DNA from: Saprospiraceae bacterium UBA2365
GTDB taxonomy: Bacteria; Bacteroidota; Bacteroidia; Chitinophagales; Saprospiraceae
Reading direction: 5' to 3'
Length of the DNA: 28,152 bases
NCBI GenBank assembly: GCA_002344345.1
Contig: DDTL01000128.1
Span: 1-28,152 of the forward strand
The notes beneath the pieces were generated by a model. That model searched no databases. It had not been told where the DNA came from and saw only the letters and a list, made by a program, of their open reading frames with translations. Made by a program: the position numbers and the translations under genes. Positions 7,520 through 16,293 of the stretch are shown in pieces (the first letter of the stretch is position 1; each line of letters begins with the position of its first letter).

Positions 7520-8467
7520 GAGATATTTTTTTAAAGCTTCGTTCAAACGCGGCACTACTTCAAACAGGTCTCCGACAACACCATAATCAGCTGCTTTATA
7601 GAAAGGTGCTTCGGGATCTTTGTTGATAACAACGATCACTTTTGAATTGTTCACACCGGCCAAATGTTGAATGGCGCCTGATATTCCGACAGCTATATAT
7701 AATTTTGGCCGGATCACAATTCCTGTTTGTCCTACGTGTTCGTTATGAGGTCTCCAATCGACATCAGCCACCGGTCGCGAGCAGGCTAAAACACCTCCGA
7801 TTGTAGTTGCCAGATCTTCAAGCAGATGCCAGTTTTCAGGCCCTTTTAAACCTCTTCCTCCTGAAACAACAATATCTGCTTCAGGCAGGGGAACCTTGCC
7901 CTCTGCACGTTCCACACTCAGTACTTCTATCCTGTCAGCAGGAATCGAAATATTGACTGATTCTATGTTTGCATCTCCGCCAACTTCTTCCGGCGGAAAG
8001 GCATTGGGCATCACAGATATTACTTTTTTAGCGCTTTTGATCCTGTATCTGGCATAAGCTTTTGCTGAAAACACACCTTTCACAACATCCATTCCATCGT
8101 TGTGGAACTCAGGCATTGAAACAACCCCTGTAACTGAACCTGCGCCCCATTTCGCTGCCAGCAAGCCGGCAATGGATTTTCCGTTCAAATCGTGACTGAC
8201 TACAACCAACTCAGCGTTTTCCCTGTTGGCAAGTTCCATCAAAACAGAAGAATATACATTGGAACTGAATTTTCCATCATAAGGAACTTCTAATATCTTA
8301 TTCGCTCCAAATCCGGAAAGCTTGGCGGGATCATTCATTTTACCTAACACCACTGCTGTGCAAATGCCATTATTGCTCTTTGCGACCCTTGAGGCATAAC
8401 TAACGGATTCAAATGCTGTCTTTTTAAATTGGCCATTTATATGATCTGCAAAAACTAATATATTCAT
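7514..8467 (-). CDS. etfA: Electron transfer flavoprotein subunit alpha
   Basis: A 317-residue protein with the full ETF-alpha architecture. The N-terminal Rossmann-like domain (MNILVFADH, 1-190) is followed by the FAD-binding domain (about 195-315), which has SGGRGLKGPENW, the ACSRPVADVDW strand, HNEHVGQTG, and VGISGAIQHLAGV before KDPEAPFYKAADYGVVGDLFEVVP. The ETF heterodimer takes electrons from acyl-CoA and other flavin dehydrogenases and passes them to ETF:quinone oxidoreductase at the membrane. It lies 32 bases after etfB and is co-transcribed from the promoter at 9268-9302. Confidence 0.97.
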   Translation of the reverse strand: MNILVFADHINGQFKKTAFESVSYASRVAKSNNGICTAVVLGKMNDPAKLSGFGANKILEVPYDGKFSSNVYSSVLMELANRENAELVVVSHDLNGKSIAGLLAAKWGAGSVTGVVSMPEFHNDGMDVVKGVFSAKAYARYRIKSAKKVISVMPNAFPPEEVGGDANIESVNISIPADRIEVLSVERAEGKVPLPEADIVVSGGRGLKGPENWHLLEDLATTIGGVLACSRPVADVDWRPHNEHVGQTGIVIRPKLYIAVGISGAIQHLAGVNNSKVIVVINKDPEAPFYKAADYGVVGDLFEVVPRLNEALKKYLK

Positions 8468-8499
8468 GATAAGATTATTATTAGGTTAAAAAAAATTGG

Positions 8500-9240
8500 T
8501 TAAATCACTTTAGCTTCTTCACTCAACAGGCGAACCAATTCATCCATATTTTCAGGATCAACCAATTTGACGCCGGATTTTTCAACTGGCAAACTATAGG
8601 AAACCAATTCTACAAGATCTTCTGTTTCAACAGCCGGAACAACTTCGAGCGGTTTGGTTTTAGCCATCATGATCCCCCTCATATTGGGAATCCGTTGTTC
8701 TGCCATACCTTTTGCAGCGCTGATGATGCAGGGAGCAGCAACCCGTATCTTTTCAATACCTCCTTCAATATCCCTGTTCAATATGAAATTACCATTCTCA
8801 AATTCAAGTTTGCTCGCGTTGGAAACAAAGGGCAGATCCAAAATACCGGCTACCATGGCACCAACTTCTGAGCCATTGTAATCAATGGTCTCTTTTCCGA
8901 ATAAAACCAGATCAAATGTTTTGTCTTTAAGATAGCTTGCGATCTGTTTGGCAACATCCCAGGCACTTTTGGGTTCTGTGTCTATCCTGACCGCTTTGTT
9001 TCCTCCGATTGCCAGTGCTTTCCTGATAATGATATCGTTGGAGGCAGGACCGACATTCAAGAATGTAAGTTGAGCACCTTCTTTTTCCTGTAATTCTACA
9101 CCTCTGACCAAGGCATAAAATTCATCAAAGGGGTTCATAATAAATTGTACACCCTGCTCATCATACTTTGTATTCTGATCCGTGAATGCAATTCTTGCTG
9201 TGGTGTCCGGAGACTTGCTTATACAAACGATTACTTCCAT
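8500..9240 (-). CDS. etfB: Electron transfer flavoprotein subunit beta
   Basis: A 246-residue partner of EtfA. It begins MEVIVCISKSPDT and contains NPFDEFYALVRGVEL, the VLFGKETIDYNGSEVGAMVAGILDLPFVS stretch that forms the AMP-binding core, and RGIMMAKTKPLEV near the C-terminus, all typical of ETF-beta. ATG 9240 is preferred. An in-frame upstream TTG at 9270 overlaps the -7 promoter box at 9268-9275 and would lie outside the transcript. It is the first gene of the etfBA operon and, together with the acyl-CoA synthetase, points to aerobic beta-oxidation or branched-chain amino-acid breakdown. Confidence 0.96.
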   Translation of the reverse strand: MEVIVCISKSPDTTARIAFTDQNTKYDEQGVQFIMNPFDEFYALVRGVELQEKEGAQLTFLNVGPASNDIIIRKALAIGGNKAVRIDTEPKSAWDVAKQIASYLKDKTFDLVLFGKETIDYNGSEVGAMVAGILDLPFVSNASKLEFENGNFILNRDIEGGIEKIRVAAPCIISAAKGMAEQRIPNMRGIMMAKTKPLEVVPAVETEDLVELVSYSLPVEKSGVKLVDPENMDELVRLLSEEAKVI

Positions 9241-9267
9241 TATTGTTAAATTTTTGGCTTTATCGGG

Positions 9268-9302
9268 CAAATATAAGCATTATCAACGTAGAATAATCCA
9301 AA
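9268..9302 (-). promoter_or_regulatory. Promoter of the etfBA operon
   Basis: On the minus strand TTTG (9299-9302) and a perfect TATATTTG (9268-9275) are separated by 23 bases, close to the Bacteroidota sigma-ABfr consensus. The expected start lies near 9261, leaving a leader of about 20 bases before ATG 9240. This decides the etfB start. Confidence 0.55.
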
Positions 9303-9664
9303 AAAATAAAAAAATAACCAGCTTTAACAATCAAAACAAGGAAAATATAAAGCCCATTCGTCAGTATGAACCAATTGCATTTTTCGACAAAAGCCAAGGT
9401 AAATAAAAAGTAGTTGTCTAATAAACAGGGTGATTGAATAAAAAGATTGACTGTTCCTTGTATGATGAATTTCCATTGGATATTCAATAAGCGGAACAAA
9501 AAGTGCCAGGTCTCCAAATGTCATGACGAAATTCGTTCTTATTGAATTTGGATGTCCACAAACTTGTCTTCGTAAGTATTGAGTACCAGATTGAATGAAT
9601 CAGAAAAAGCTGATGCATTTACTTCCCAAGCTGACTGGCTAAGGTTGGGAAAATAATTCGATAA
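9303..9664. other. Intergenic region, no gene seen
   Basis: About 360 bases between the etfB promoter and the small helical gene. The minus-strand frames here translate to hydrophobic sequence without family features, overlap one another, and run into the etfB promoter, so I do not call a gene. No RNA structure was recognised. Confidence 0.5.
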
Positions 9665-9683
9665 TTTGATGCCAGGCATCAAA
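9665..9683. repeat. Short perfect palindrome TTTGATGCC-A-GGCATCAAA
   Basis: Nine-base arms around a single central base, 30 bases beyond the stop codon of the 68-residue gene. There is no T run on the minus strand, so it is a poor intrinsic terminator. It has the shape of a dimeric-repressor operator, but no regulator gene is near. Confidence 0.4.
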
Positions 9684-9712
9684 ATACATATTCAGACAAC
9701 TTGTAAAAAACA

Positions 9713-9919
9713 CTATTTTCCAGACGGAGCATATTTAACGATCTTATTTTCGATCATATCCTGTAGTTCTGCCAAAAGCGCTTGTTCCTGACGATCGATA
9801 TGCCCGTCCTCTGTGGCCAGATGAATGATCATATCATATTCTTCCCGGGTTATTTTTTGGTCCTGAATGGCTTTCTCAATCATTTCCCGTAATTTGTTTG
9901 CGCTGTCACTTAATTTCAT
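9713..9919 (-). CDS. Small conserved-looking helical protein (68 aa)
   Basis: A 68-residue, highly charged protein predicted to be almost all helix, without signal peptide or membrane segment. The middle (LATEDGHIDRQEQALLAELQDMI) has the DGxID..E spacing found in TerB-like and EF-hand-like folds, where an acidic loop separates two helices. The N-terminal half is amphipathic (SANKLREMIEKAIQDQ). Function is unknown. Start is ATG 9919, after an A-rich tract. It stands alone, with etfB upstream of it on the map and tRNA-Lys on the other side. Coding potential rests on its composition and clean helix pattern. Confidence 0.7.
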   Translation of the reverse strand: MKLSDSANKLREMIEKAIQDQKITREEYDMIIHLATEDGHIDRQEQALLAELQDMIENKIVKYAPSGK

Positions 9920-10163
9920 TTGTAAGCTTTTTTTTATTTAAATCGGCCATATTGAATCTTGAAAAAGGCTCCTCAATTTGAATGGTTTGTGAAAATTATT
10001 TGTTCAATAATCTATCCTTTCCCCATCCGGACAAAAGGTTGATCTTTCAAATCTAGCTCAATTTTAACAGAAAATAGAATGATTTAAAAGTAAATATTCA
10101 TAATTTTTTGTCATGCGACAAGATTCTTTATTCTTATTAAACCGAACAGTTCATTACGAAATG

Positions 10164-10199
10164 AAAAAAGCCCTTGCAAGTCAATTATGCAAAGGCTTT
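10164..10199 (-). terminator. Intrinsic terminator of tRNA-Lys
   Basis: On the minus strand AAAGCCTTTGCA pairs with TGCAAGGGCTTT (12 pairs, one G-U) around a 9-base loop and is followed by six T. It begins 10 bases after the tRNA 3' end. This is a textbook rho-independent terminator. Confidence 0.8.
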
Positions 10200-10208
10200 A
10201 ATCTTACG

Positions 10209-10281
10209 TGATCTGGCTGGGACTTGAACCCAGGGCCCACGGCTTAAAAGGCCGTTGCTCTACCTACTGAGCTACCAGATC
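10209..10281 (-). tRNA. tRNA-Lys (anticodon UUU)
   Basis: A 73-nt tRNA on the minus strand. Acceptor GATCTGG pairs with CCAGATC, followed by discriminator A. The D arm is GCTCAGTAGGTAGAGC. The anticodon stem ACGGC/GCCGT encloses CTTTTAA (anticodon TTT). The T arm is CTGGGTTCAAGTCCCAG. CCA is not encoded. It has its own promoter (10304-10334) and terminator (10164-10199). Confidence 0.96.
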
Positions 10282-10303
10282 AGAGCCGTTTAAAAACGGA
10301 ATG

Positions 10304-10334
10304 CAAAAGTAACAACATTTTTAATTTATGCAAA
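10304..10334 (-). promoter_or_regulatory. Promoter of tRNA-Lys
   Basis: On the minus strand TTTG (10331-10334), 19 bases, then TACTTTTG (10304-10311). Both boxes match the Bacteroidota consensus exactly. The -7 box plus CATTC is shared with the tRNA-Leu promoter. Between it and the tRNA lies a small CCGTT-TAAA-AACGG hairpin, probably in the precursor leader. Confidence 0.65.
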
Positions 10335-10364
10335 TTCGAATCAAAAAAAACTTTAACTTATTTT

Positions 10365-10862
10365 CTACCTCTTCGCAAATTCAATCAATTCTGCATTAAA
10401 AACGCTGCTATTTTCGATCGAAAATCTGATCATGGTTCGTATAGTGTGAAATCCACTTTTACCAAATGCTCCGGGATTCATATGCAAAAGATCATGTTGC
10501 TTATCATAGATCACTTTTGCTATGTGGGAATGCCCCGCAATAAACAACTTGTATTCTCCCGTGAAAATTAATTGTTTTGCCTTAGGTGAATACTTTCCGG
10601 GATATCCGCCTATGTGTATCATCAGAACATGCACATTTTCAATTTCGAAATCAAGAGTTTCCTGATATCGCCTTCTTAAAACATGATCGTCAATGTTCCC
10701 ATATACGGCTCTGAAAGGTATACCCAACGATTCATACTGGTCAGCTGTTTCCATATTCCCTATGTCACCGGCATGCCATAATTCATCGCAATCCTGAACA
10801 TAAGGTTTGATCTCTTCTCCAAAATAACTGTGCGTGTCACTGATCAAGGCAATTCTCTTCAA
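10365..10862 (-). CDS. YfcE-like metallophosphoesterase
   Basis: From TTG 10862 this is a 165-residue calcineurin-like phosphoesterase. It shows the metal-binding blocks in order: ISDTH (DxH) near the N-terminus, HAGDIGN, VYGNIDD in place of GNxD/H, MIHIGG, and IAGHSH, with the final NPGAFGK typical of the MJ0936/YfcE group. These enzymes hydrolyse phosphodiesters such as model substrates or cyclic nucleotides; the true substrate is unknown. The frame is open further upstream to 10928, overlapping the MDR gene. I prefer TTG 10862 because AGAAGAAAG lies just before it, it falls 7 bases after the upstream stop, and family members start right at this KRIALISDTH strand. It is co-transcribed with the MDR gene. 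Confidence 0.9.
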   Translation of the reverse strand: MKRIALISDTHSYFGEEIKPYVQDCDELWHAGDIGNMETADQYESLGIPFRAVYGNIDDHVLRRRYQETLDFEIENVHVLMIHIGGYPGKYSPKAKQLIFTGEYKLFIAGHSHIAKVIYDKQHDLLHMNPGAFGKSGFHTIRTMIRFSIENSSVFNAELIEFAKR

Positions 10863-10869
10863 CTTTCTT

Positions 10870-11838
10870 CTAATTTCGATTGTCAAATACCATTTTACCA
10901 AATTGTACCGAAGATGCCATTCGCTCAAACGCTTTAGCAGCTTCGCTTAACGGATATACTGAGTCAATCACCGGCCTGATCTGATGTTTTTTGACGAATG
11001 CGAGCATTTGTTTAAAATCTGATTCAGAACCCATCGTAGTACCGATGATCTGGATTTGTTTCCAGAACAAATGCTGGGGATTGATCTCAGGGATTTTACC
11101 AGCTGTTCCTCCATATATCACGACCCTCGCACCCGGCTTGCATACTGATATCAACGATGCCAATCCGCTGCCACCGGTGCCATCCACGACCACATCAAAT
11201 CCTTCCGGTTCCATCTCAGACAAACTGTTTTTCCAGGCACTGCTGTTGTAATTTACTCCTCCCGAAGCACCAGCTTCGATCGCTTTCTGTATTTTCGCAT
11301 CTGAGCCTGAACTAACATATACTTTCAAACCTTTAGCTAAGGCAAATTGCATTACAAACAGGGCAACACCACCTCCGATGCCGGTAATAAACACTTTCTC
11401 TCCGGGATTGGGAGAAGCTTTTATGAATAAAGCCCGATAGGCAGTCAATCCTGCAAGCGGCAAAGCAGCAGCTTCTTCATTTGTGAGGTGATCAGGTACA
11501 TCAAAAACATTGGATATAGGGATTTGGAGTACTTCAGCAAAAGTCCCCCGTGTCGGCAAACCCAGTATGTGGTAATCTTTTGCCTGGTAGGCCTCCTGAT
11601 CACCCCAGCTGAAAGAAGGATTGAACAACACTCGTCTGCTTTCCAACATTCCGACTCCGTCAGATCCTAAAACCATCGGGTAGCGGATGCCCGGATAAAG
11701 TCCTTGTACGATCCAATAGTCCCTTCTGTTGAGTGACGAATTCAATAATTCCGGGTAACAAAAATCTGAGCTGTGCTCCAATTCAATATCTTCCAACGAA
11801 GGCCAAACACCCTTGCTTTTTAATACCAACGCTTTCAT
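10870..11838 (-). CDS. Zinc-independent MDR oxidoreductase (quinone oxidoreductase-like)
   Basis: A 322-residue medium-chain dehydrogenase/reductase. The N-terminal GroES-like half has LNRRDYWIVQGLYPGIRYPMVLGSDGVG. The Rossmann half has GEKVFITGIGGGVALFVMQFALAKG, then DVVVDGTGGSGL and RVVIYGGTAG. The N-terminal half lacks the usual zinc ligands (no GHE after GSDGVG), so this belongs with NAD(P)H:quinone or enoyl reductases rather than zinc alcohol dehydrogenases. Substrate is unknown. ATG 11838 is preferred over TTG 11844, four residues being the only doubt. The phosphoesterase gene follows within 7 bases. Its upstream region begins right after the terminator of the 1408-residue gene. Confidence 0.88.
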   Translation of the reverse strand: MKALVLKSKGVWPSLEDIELEHSSDFCYPELLNSSLNRRDYWIVQGLYPGIRYPMVLGSDGVGMLESRRVLFNPSFSWGDQEAYQAKDYHILGLPTRGTFAEVLQIPISNVFDVPDHLTNEEAAALPLAGLTAYRALFIKASPNPGEKVFITGIGGGVALFVMQFALAKGLKVYVSSGSDAKIQKAIEAGASGGVNYNSSAWKNSLSEMEPEGFDVVVDGTGGSGLASLISVCKPGARVVIYGGTAGKIPEINPQHLFWKQIQIIGTTMGSESDFKQMLAFVKKHQIRPVIDSVYPLSEAAKAFERMASSVQFGKMVFDNRN

Positions 11839-11902
11839 TATCAACTATTTTTAATTTTAATTCTCTTGATTTTCCAAAATGAGCTTTTAACCCTAATCCA
11901 CC

Positions 11903-11945
11903 AAAAAGACGAAAGGGTCAAAGATACTTTTTCCCTGACCCTTTC
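11903..11945 (-). terminator. Intrinsic terminator after the 1408-residue T9SS gene
   Basis: On the minus strand GAAAGGGTCA and TGACCCTTTC (11911-11920 and 11936-11945) form a perfect 10-bp stem with a 15-base loop, then CGTC and five T. It sits 21 bases after the stop codon at 11967. Confidence 0.65.
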
Positions 11946-11966
11946 CAAAACTTAAATATTCCTGAA

Positions 11967-14900
11967 TTATTTGATAAAAATCATTTTCTTCGTTACAATA
12001 CCTTTTTCGGTAATGATCTGATAGAAGTATACACCTTCAGCCCTGAAAATCTCTTTTTGTATGGTTATTGTATTTCGTCCTTTTGAGTAATGCCCTTTTT
12101 GGCTGAATATCGTCTTTCCATCAGTATCAATGATCAACAATTCTGTAAACATCGCCTTTGGAAGATCAAAACTGATCTCTGTAAAATTGTTGAATGGGTT
12201 TGGTATGTTTTGATATACGACTACATCTTCTCCAATGCTATTCCGTTTATCAAGCCTGATATCCATGATCTCCATATTTTGGTTGTATGCTTCCGTTTTG
12301 GTAAGTATGGAATTGATATCTATAGCCTGACATAAGTATCCGTCTTTTATAGCAACAAGCTCCACAATAAAAAGTTCATCTCCGGCATTGAGTTCCAAAG
12401 GTGTGGAGGCATTCCAACTGAATGTGGTCATGCCCAATCCGGATTTTTGATGGTAGTTGTTTCCGTCAATTTTGATGGCGCCAGACCCCATGTTTGTCAT
12501 CTTTAACAATTCAGGATCTATCTGAAGTGTAAATTGCATGCCCAACAAATCAGCATTTTCTGCAAGTCTGACAGGAATACGCAGCAGGTCTCCTTTTTTG
12601 AAATGTTTTTCATCCATTTCCAGAACAAGTTCATCCATCGAACGTGTTTCAATCTGTAAACCACCGTTTAAGCTTGTTGCAGAAAGGTTTACATCACCTA
12701 TTTTTACACCTATAAAATAAATACTGTCACTGTCCAGATACAATTCATCCACGACAAAATCCTCCCTATAATCCCAGGGCTGTTCAGGATCCTCAAAAAC
12801 ATGATTGCTTCTGACAAACCTCCATGAATCATTGGCCGGGTATTCTGCAGTTTTACCTAAAATGATATTTCTTATATCCAGTAAATCGGCACCAGAAACT
12901 GATTCGCTGTTGCTGGCATCTGCTGCTATCAATTTATAAGGAGAATTCAATGCATTGATCCCCAATAGATGTTGTTGGATCATGACCAAATCAAGCGTCG
13001 TAACGCCATCTGTCACTTCATCTGCCTTTTGCGGGAAAATCTTGTATTTTTTGTAATAATCAAGGTCACTGAACACATAATATCCACTTTGATCCGTCAT
13101 TTTACTTCCTATAAGGTCATCTTCCCTGAGCAATTTTACTGGAAACTCTTTCATACCTGTCCAATCAGGGCTGATCACCTTACCTGCCAGCTTTCCCTGG
13201 GCATCAGGAGCGTCAGGACAAGCATTCACATTGTCCATAATCACCAACTGAACCATACAGAAATCATAATTTCCTGCCAGGTCGAATGCATAAACATTCA
13301 GATTGAAAGTCGCTGCGATTCCATTGGGAATGTCCGCACAGGTAAAAATCCTGGAATCATCGTTCACATCTGATGAAAAAGCAAACCTTATCTGGTCCTT
13401 TGGAGTACAATTATCAAAACTCCCTTTTTCGCACACGCAATGATTGAAATCCTTTGCAAAAAATTCGATCATTCCCGTACTCATCATGGTAGTGGTAATA
13501 TTTGATACACAAATCGGAGTTGGCGCTTTTGTATCTATATTGGATACATTCGCCTGACAAGTGGAGGTGTTCCCGCATTCATCCTGAACAATAAATTTAA
13601 CTTTATGATTACCAGAAGGGAAAACCCTGTCAATCTGATTTCCCAATCCTGAAAAATCTATTGTTCCATTGCCATTCAGATCAATTTCCCATCTGTATTT
13701 CAGTAAATTCTGTGGTGTACAATTGTCCGTGGCAGATGCCGAAAGTTCAATTATCGCTTCGCAATCATTCAGCGGATTATTGACGATATCATCTGCACAA
13801 GTCACAAAAACAGGTTTAACATTTTCATTGAGAATAATCTCCTGGGTTCTTGTCACATAGGTATAAGGCGGCGTTTGACACCAATCTGCGATCTTCCATT
13901 CCCGAAGAATTTTCCTGCATGACCCTGAAGCTTCTGCTGTGATCAATTGATCCGTGTAACTGATCCCCAGATCACGACAAGGGTGGTCAGGCACCACCGG
14001 CCAACCTGTATCATCCGGATGTGCATCGGCAGGAGAGCAACCCTGTACGTTTTTATTACCCGGCCATTGAACCATTGCTGCAGTTAAGGGCGGAGGTGCA
14101 TTTAAATAGATCCATTGAGTACAACTTGCAGTCAGTCCGGCAGGATCTGTAGCTGTCCAAACCCTTCTCACAGATCCGGTACCACATGTTCCGATATTCG
14201 GATAATCGGTTTTTGTAACAACCAATGAACCACAGTTATCAGAAAAAGTTGCATTACCGCCTGTAAGATTCAGATTGTTATAATCCTGACCACAATTGAG
14301 TGTAACATTTGCCGGACAATAAACATTCACAGGTGGTCTTTTATCCTGAACGATGACATCGGTCACGCATTCATTCCAATTGCCGTATATGTCATAAACC
14401 CTGAAAACGACCCAGACTGTTGTTCCCACATCTTCACAACAAACATTGATTTCAGATCCGAATTGCAAGTCTTGTGGTTTATCGCAGTTGGTTGATTGTC
14501 TTTTAACTTCAAACCGGTCAATTGCACAATTGTCCCAACTACCATCATCAAAAGTTTCCGCAAATATTTTTGATTCTCCTCCGTCAGTAAGTGTGACCAC
14601 CGTATGTTTTTCACAAACTGCAGTGGGAGCCTGATTGTCGTCAATCACTATTTCAGTAAATGCCATCGTTTGATGTCCGCATGCATCTGTAATGGTATAA
14701 ACCAACCAGGTCGTATCCACCGGCAGGTTCCGGATGCCATACCCAAGCGGCCCTTTGAACACATCATCCGTGATCATATCGGTACTTGGATTACCGGATG
14801 CATCCCTCAATTTGTAGCTTACACTATAAGTAGTCTCTGAGCAATCCCATATCAGCACAGGTGCAGGAAGTGGATAGGCCGTCCCGGTGCATTTCCCCGG

Positions 14901-16193
14901 ATCAGTTTGAAAATGAAGCGTATCCCGAACCGCCGACACAATCGGAGGTGCGTTGTCTTCAATTATTATAACCTGAACATACATATAGTCTTCAGCCCTG
15001 CACCAGTCTATCACGTGCCAGTTTCTGAGTATTTTTCTGCCTGAACCACAAATTTTGAAATCCACATCATTGTAGTAATACATGATATTGGAGCAATCCA
15101 GATTTCTTGGATAACCCGTAACTTCCGGTCCGGGATTTTCATCATAAGGCCAATAATATGGTTGAGAAGCATAACTGCATTGCCATTTTGGCAAGTGATT
15201 GACATATTGGGTCAGTCCATCATAATGAGGCGGGAAATTAGCGGGTGAAAATGTTCCCCACAGCATACCAATCTGCTCTGAACAGGTGGTCACCCTACCC
15301 GCTCCGTTGGTGGCATACCAGGTTCTGGTGATGAGGTATTTATACGGCGATCCACAATCCATTTCCTCCACTTCATCTGCATAACGAAGGTGAAAAGATG
15401 CGCCGCATTGTCCGGGAACCGTAACCTGATAACTCAAATTTCCAAGACTGATAATGGTGCTGTTAAGCGGTAAAGGAAAACCTACCAAGGGATTTTCAGG
15501 TTTGTTGTTGGCTGTACATCCAACTTCTATCACATCATCTCTGCAAGAAAGACCCGGTGCGTAATTGTACTGTACCCTGATTTTACTACAACAGGAGGCT
15601 CCTGAACATAAATGCTCAACCGTTACATTGACCAGTTTTCCAACATGATCCGAAGTTACGTATGCTCCAATTATCGGGTTAAAGTTTTCATCAGCCAAAG
15701 TTATCTGATAACTGTCATCTTCATACAATGGGGCTTCCAAAACCATATCAGGCGTTATCAATGCCCTGCAATCCTGATCCAACGGCACATTAACCTGATC
15801 ATTGCATACCAAAGTGATATTTGTATTTTCAACTACCACTAACATCTCTATAGTGGTAAGACAGGTTCCATCGGACTCAGTCAAAACCAGTCTGAACGGC
15901 CCTCCTGAGTTATTACCCCATTGAACTGTGGCCGTGGTATTGTCATTCGTGAGTGAAGTGATTACACCTCCTCCCCATACAGCCCAGTTCAAAGTTGATC
16001 CGGCGATTCCCCTGGTTGCCTGATAAACAGATATTTCCGAAGGACATACGAAGGTCGAGCCTTCTAATTCTGTGCCGCAGTCATCCTGCGAAATCCCGGT
16101 ATTATAAAAACTGAGCAAAATAAATATTAGCCACAGACTCAATTTGCCGGTAAATGAAATTTTACTTTTGGTACTGTAATGTTTATATTCCAT
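11967..16193 (-). CDS. Giant secreted T9SS protein with HYR-like, dockerin-like and cohesin-like domains (1408 aa)
   Basis: A signal peptide (1-36, ending NTGISQ) leads into about 960 residues of Cys-rich HYR/Ig-like modules. Recognisable blocks are KILRNWHVIDWC (387-398), APTAVCEKHTVV and TFDDGSWDNC (522-556), PVNVYCPANVTLNC (621-634), KILREWKIADWC (761-772) and GSFDNCTPKDQ (924-934). A carboxypeptidase-regulatory-like domain (1001-1053) precedes a dockerin-like pair (about 1058-1114), a cohesin-like beta sandwich (about 1185-1300) and a type A T9SS sorting domain (1326-1408, with NIPNPFNN and a KKMIFIK end). T9SS moves such proteins across the outer membrane and usually anchors them to the surface. 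The second dockerin loop (DASNSESVSGAD) has lost the Gly and two acidic positions of the calcium loop. It is a paralogue of the gene upstream (16294-20961). No catalytic domain is visible; adhesin or structural role is inference. Confidence 0.9.
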   Translation of the reverse strand: MEYKHYSTKSKISFTGKLSLWLIFILLSFYNTGISQDDCGTELEGSTFVCPSEISVYQATRGIAGSTLNWAVWGGGVITSLTNDNTTATVQWGNNSGGPFRLVLTESDGTCLTTIEMLVVVENTNITLVCNDQVNVPLDQDCRALITPDMVLEAPLYEDDSYQITLADENFNPIIGAYVTSDHVGKLVNVTVEHLCSGASCCSKIRVQYNYAPGLSCRDDVIEVGCTANNKPENPLVGFPLPLNSTIISLGNLSYQVTVPGQCGASFHLRYADEVEEMDCGSPYKYLITRTWYATNGAGRVTTCSEQIGMLWGTFSPANFPPHYDGLTQYVNHLPKWQCSYASQPYYWPYDENPGPEVTGYPRNLDCSNIMYYYNDVDFKICGSGRKILRNWHVIDWCRAEDYMYVQVIIIEDNAPPIVSAVRDTLHFQTDPGKCTGTAYPLPAPVLIWDCSETTYSVSYKLRDASGNPSTDMITDDVFKGPLGYGIRNLPVDTTWLVYTITDACGHQTMAFTEIVIDDNQAPTAVCEKHTVVTLTDGGESKIFAETFDDGSWDNCAIDRFEVKRQSTNCDKPQDLQFGSEINVCCEDVGTTVWVVFRVYDIYGNWNECVTDVIVQDKRPPVNVYCPANVTLNCGQDYNNLNLTGGNATFSDNCGSLVVTKTDYPNIGTCGTGSVRRVWTATDPAGLTASCTQWIYLNAPPPLTAAMVQWPGNKNVQGCSPADAHPDDTGWPVVPDHPCRDLGISYTDQLITAEASGSCRKILREWKIADWCQTPPYTYVTRTQEIILNENVKPVFVTCADDIVNNPLNDCEAIIELSASATDNCTPQNLLKYRWEIDLNGNGTIDFSGLGNQIDRVFPSGNHKVKFIVQDECGNTSTCQANVSNIDTKAPTPICVSNITTTMMSTGMIEFFAKDFNHCVCEKGSFDNCTPKDQIRFAFSSDVNDDSRIFTCADIPNGIAATFNLNVYAFDLAGNYDFCMVQLVIMDNVNACPDAPDAQGKLAGKVISPDWTGMKEFPVKLLREDDLIGSKMTDQSGYYVFSDLDYYKKYKIFPQKADEVTDGVTTLDLVMIQQHLLGINALNSPYKLIAADASNSESVSGADLLDIRNIILGKTAEYPANDSWRFVRSNHVFEDPEQPWDYREDFVVDELYLDSDSIYFIGVKIGDVNLSATSLNGGLQIETRSMDELVLEMDEKHFKKGDLLRIPVRLAENADLLGMQFTLQIDPELLKMTNMGSGAIKIDGNNYHQKSGLGMTTFSWNASTPLELNAGDELFIVELVAIKDGYLCQAIDINSILTKTEAYNQNMEIMDIRLDKRNSIGEDVVVYQNIPNPFNNFTEISFDLPKAMFTELLIIDTDGKTIFSQKGHYSKGRNTITIQKEIFRAEGVYFYQIITEKGIVTKKMIFIK

Positions 16194-16243
16194 ACCATAT
16201 ATTTTTTCTGATTATTACAATTATCATCCAAACCAAAAATTAT

Positions 16244-16284
16244 GGGGAGGTTTGAGTCATTGATCGTGTGACTAAACCATCCCC
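16244..16284 (-). terminator. Terminator between the two giant paralogues
   Basis: On the minus strand GGGGATGGTTTAGTCA pairs with TGACTCAAACCTCCCC (two single-base bulges) around a 9-base loop, followed by ATAATTTTTGG. It begins 10 bases after the stop of the 1555-residue gene. The downstream paralogue therefore likely depends on read-through or its own promoter. Confidence 0.6.
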
Positions 16285-16293
16285 ATCAAACCG

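Noticed and set aside
9260..9524. Two short hydrophobic minus-strand frames before etfB
   Set aside because: They overlap each other and the etfB promoter, and the hydrophobicity follows from T-rich sequence on that strand.
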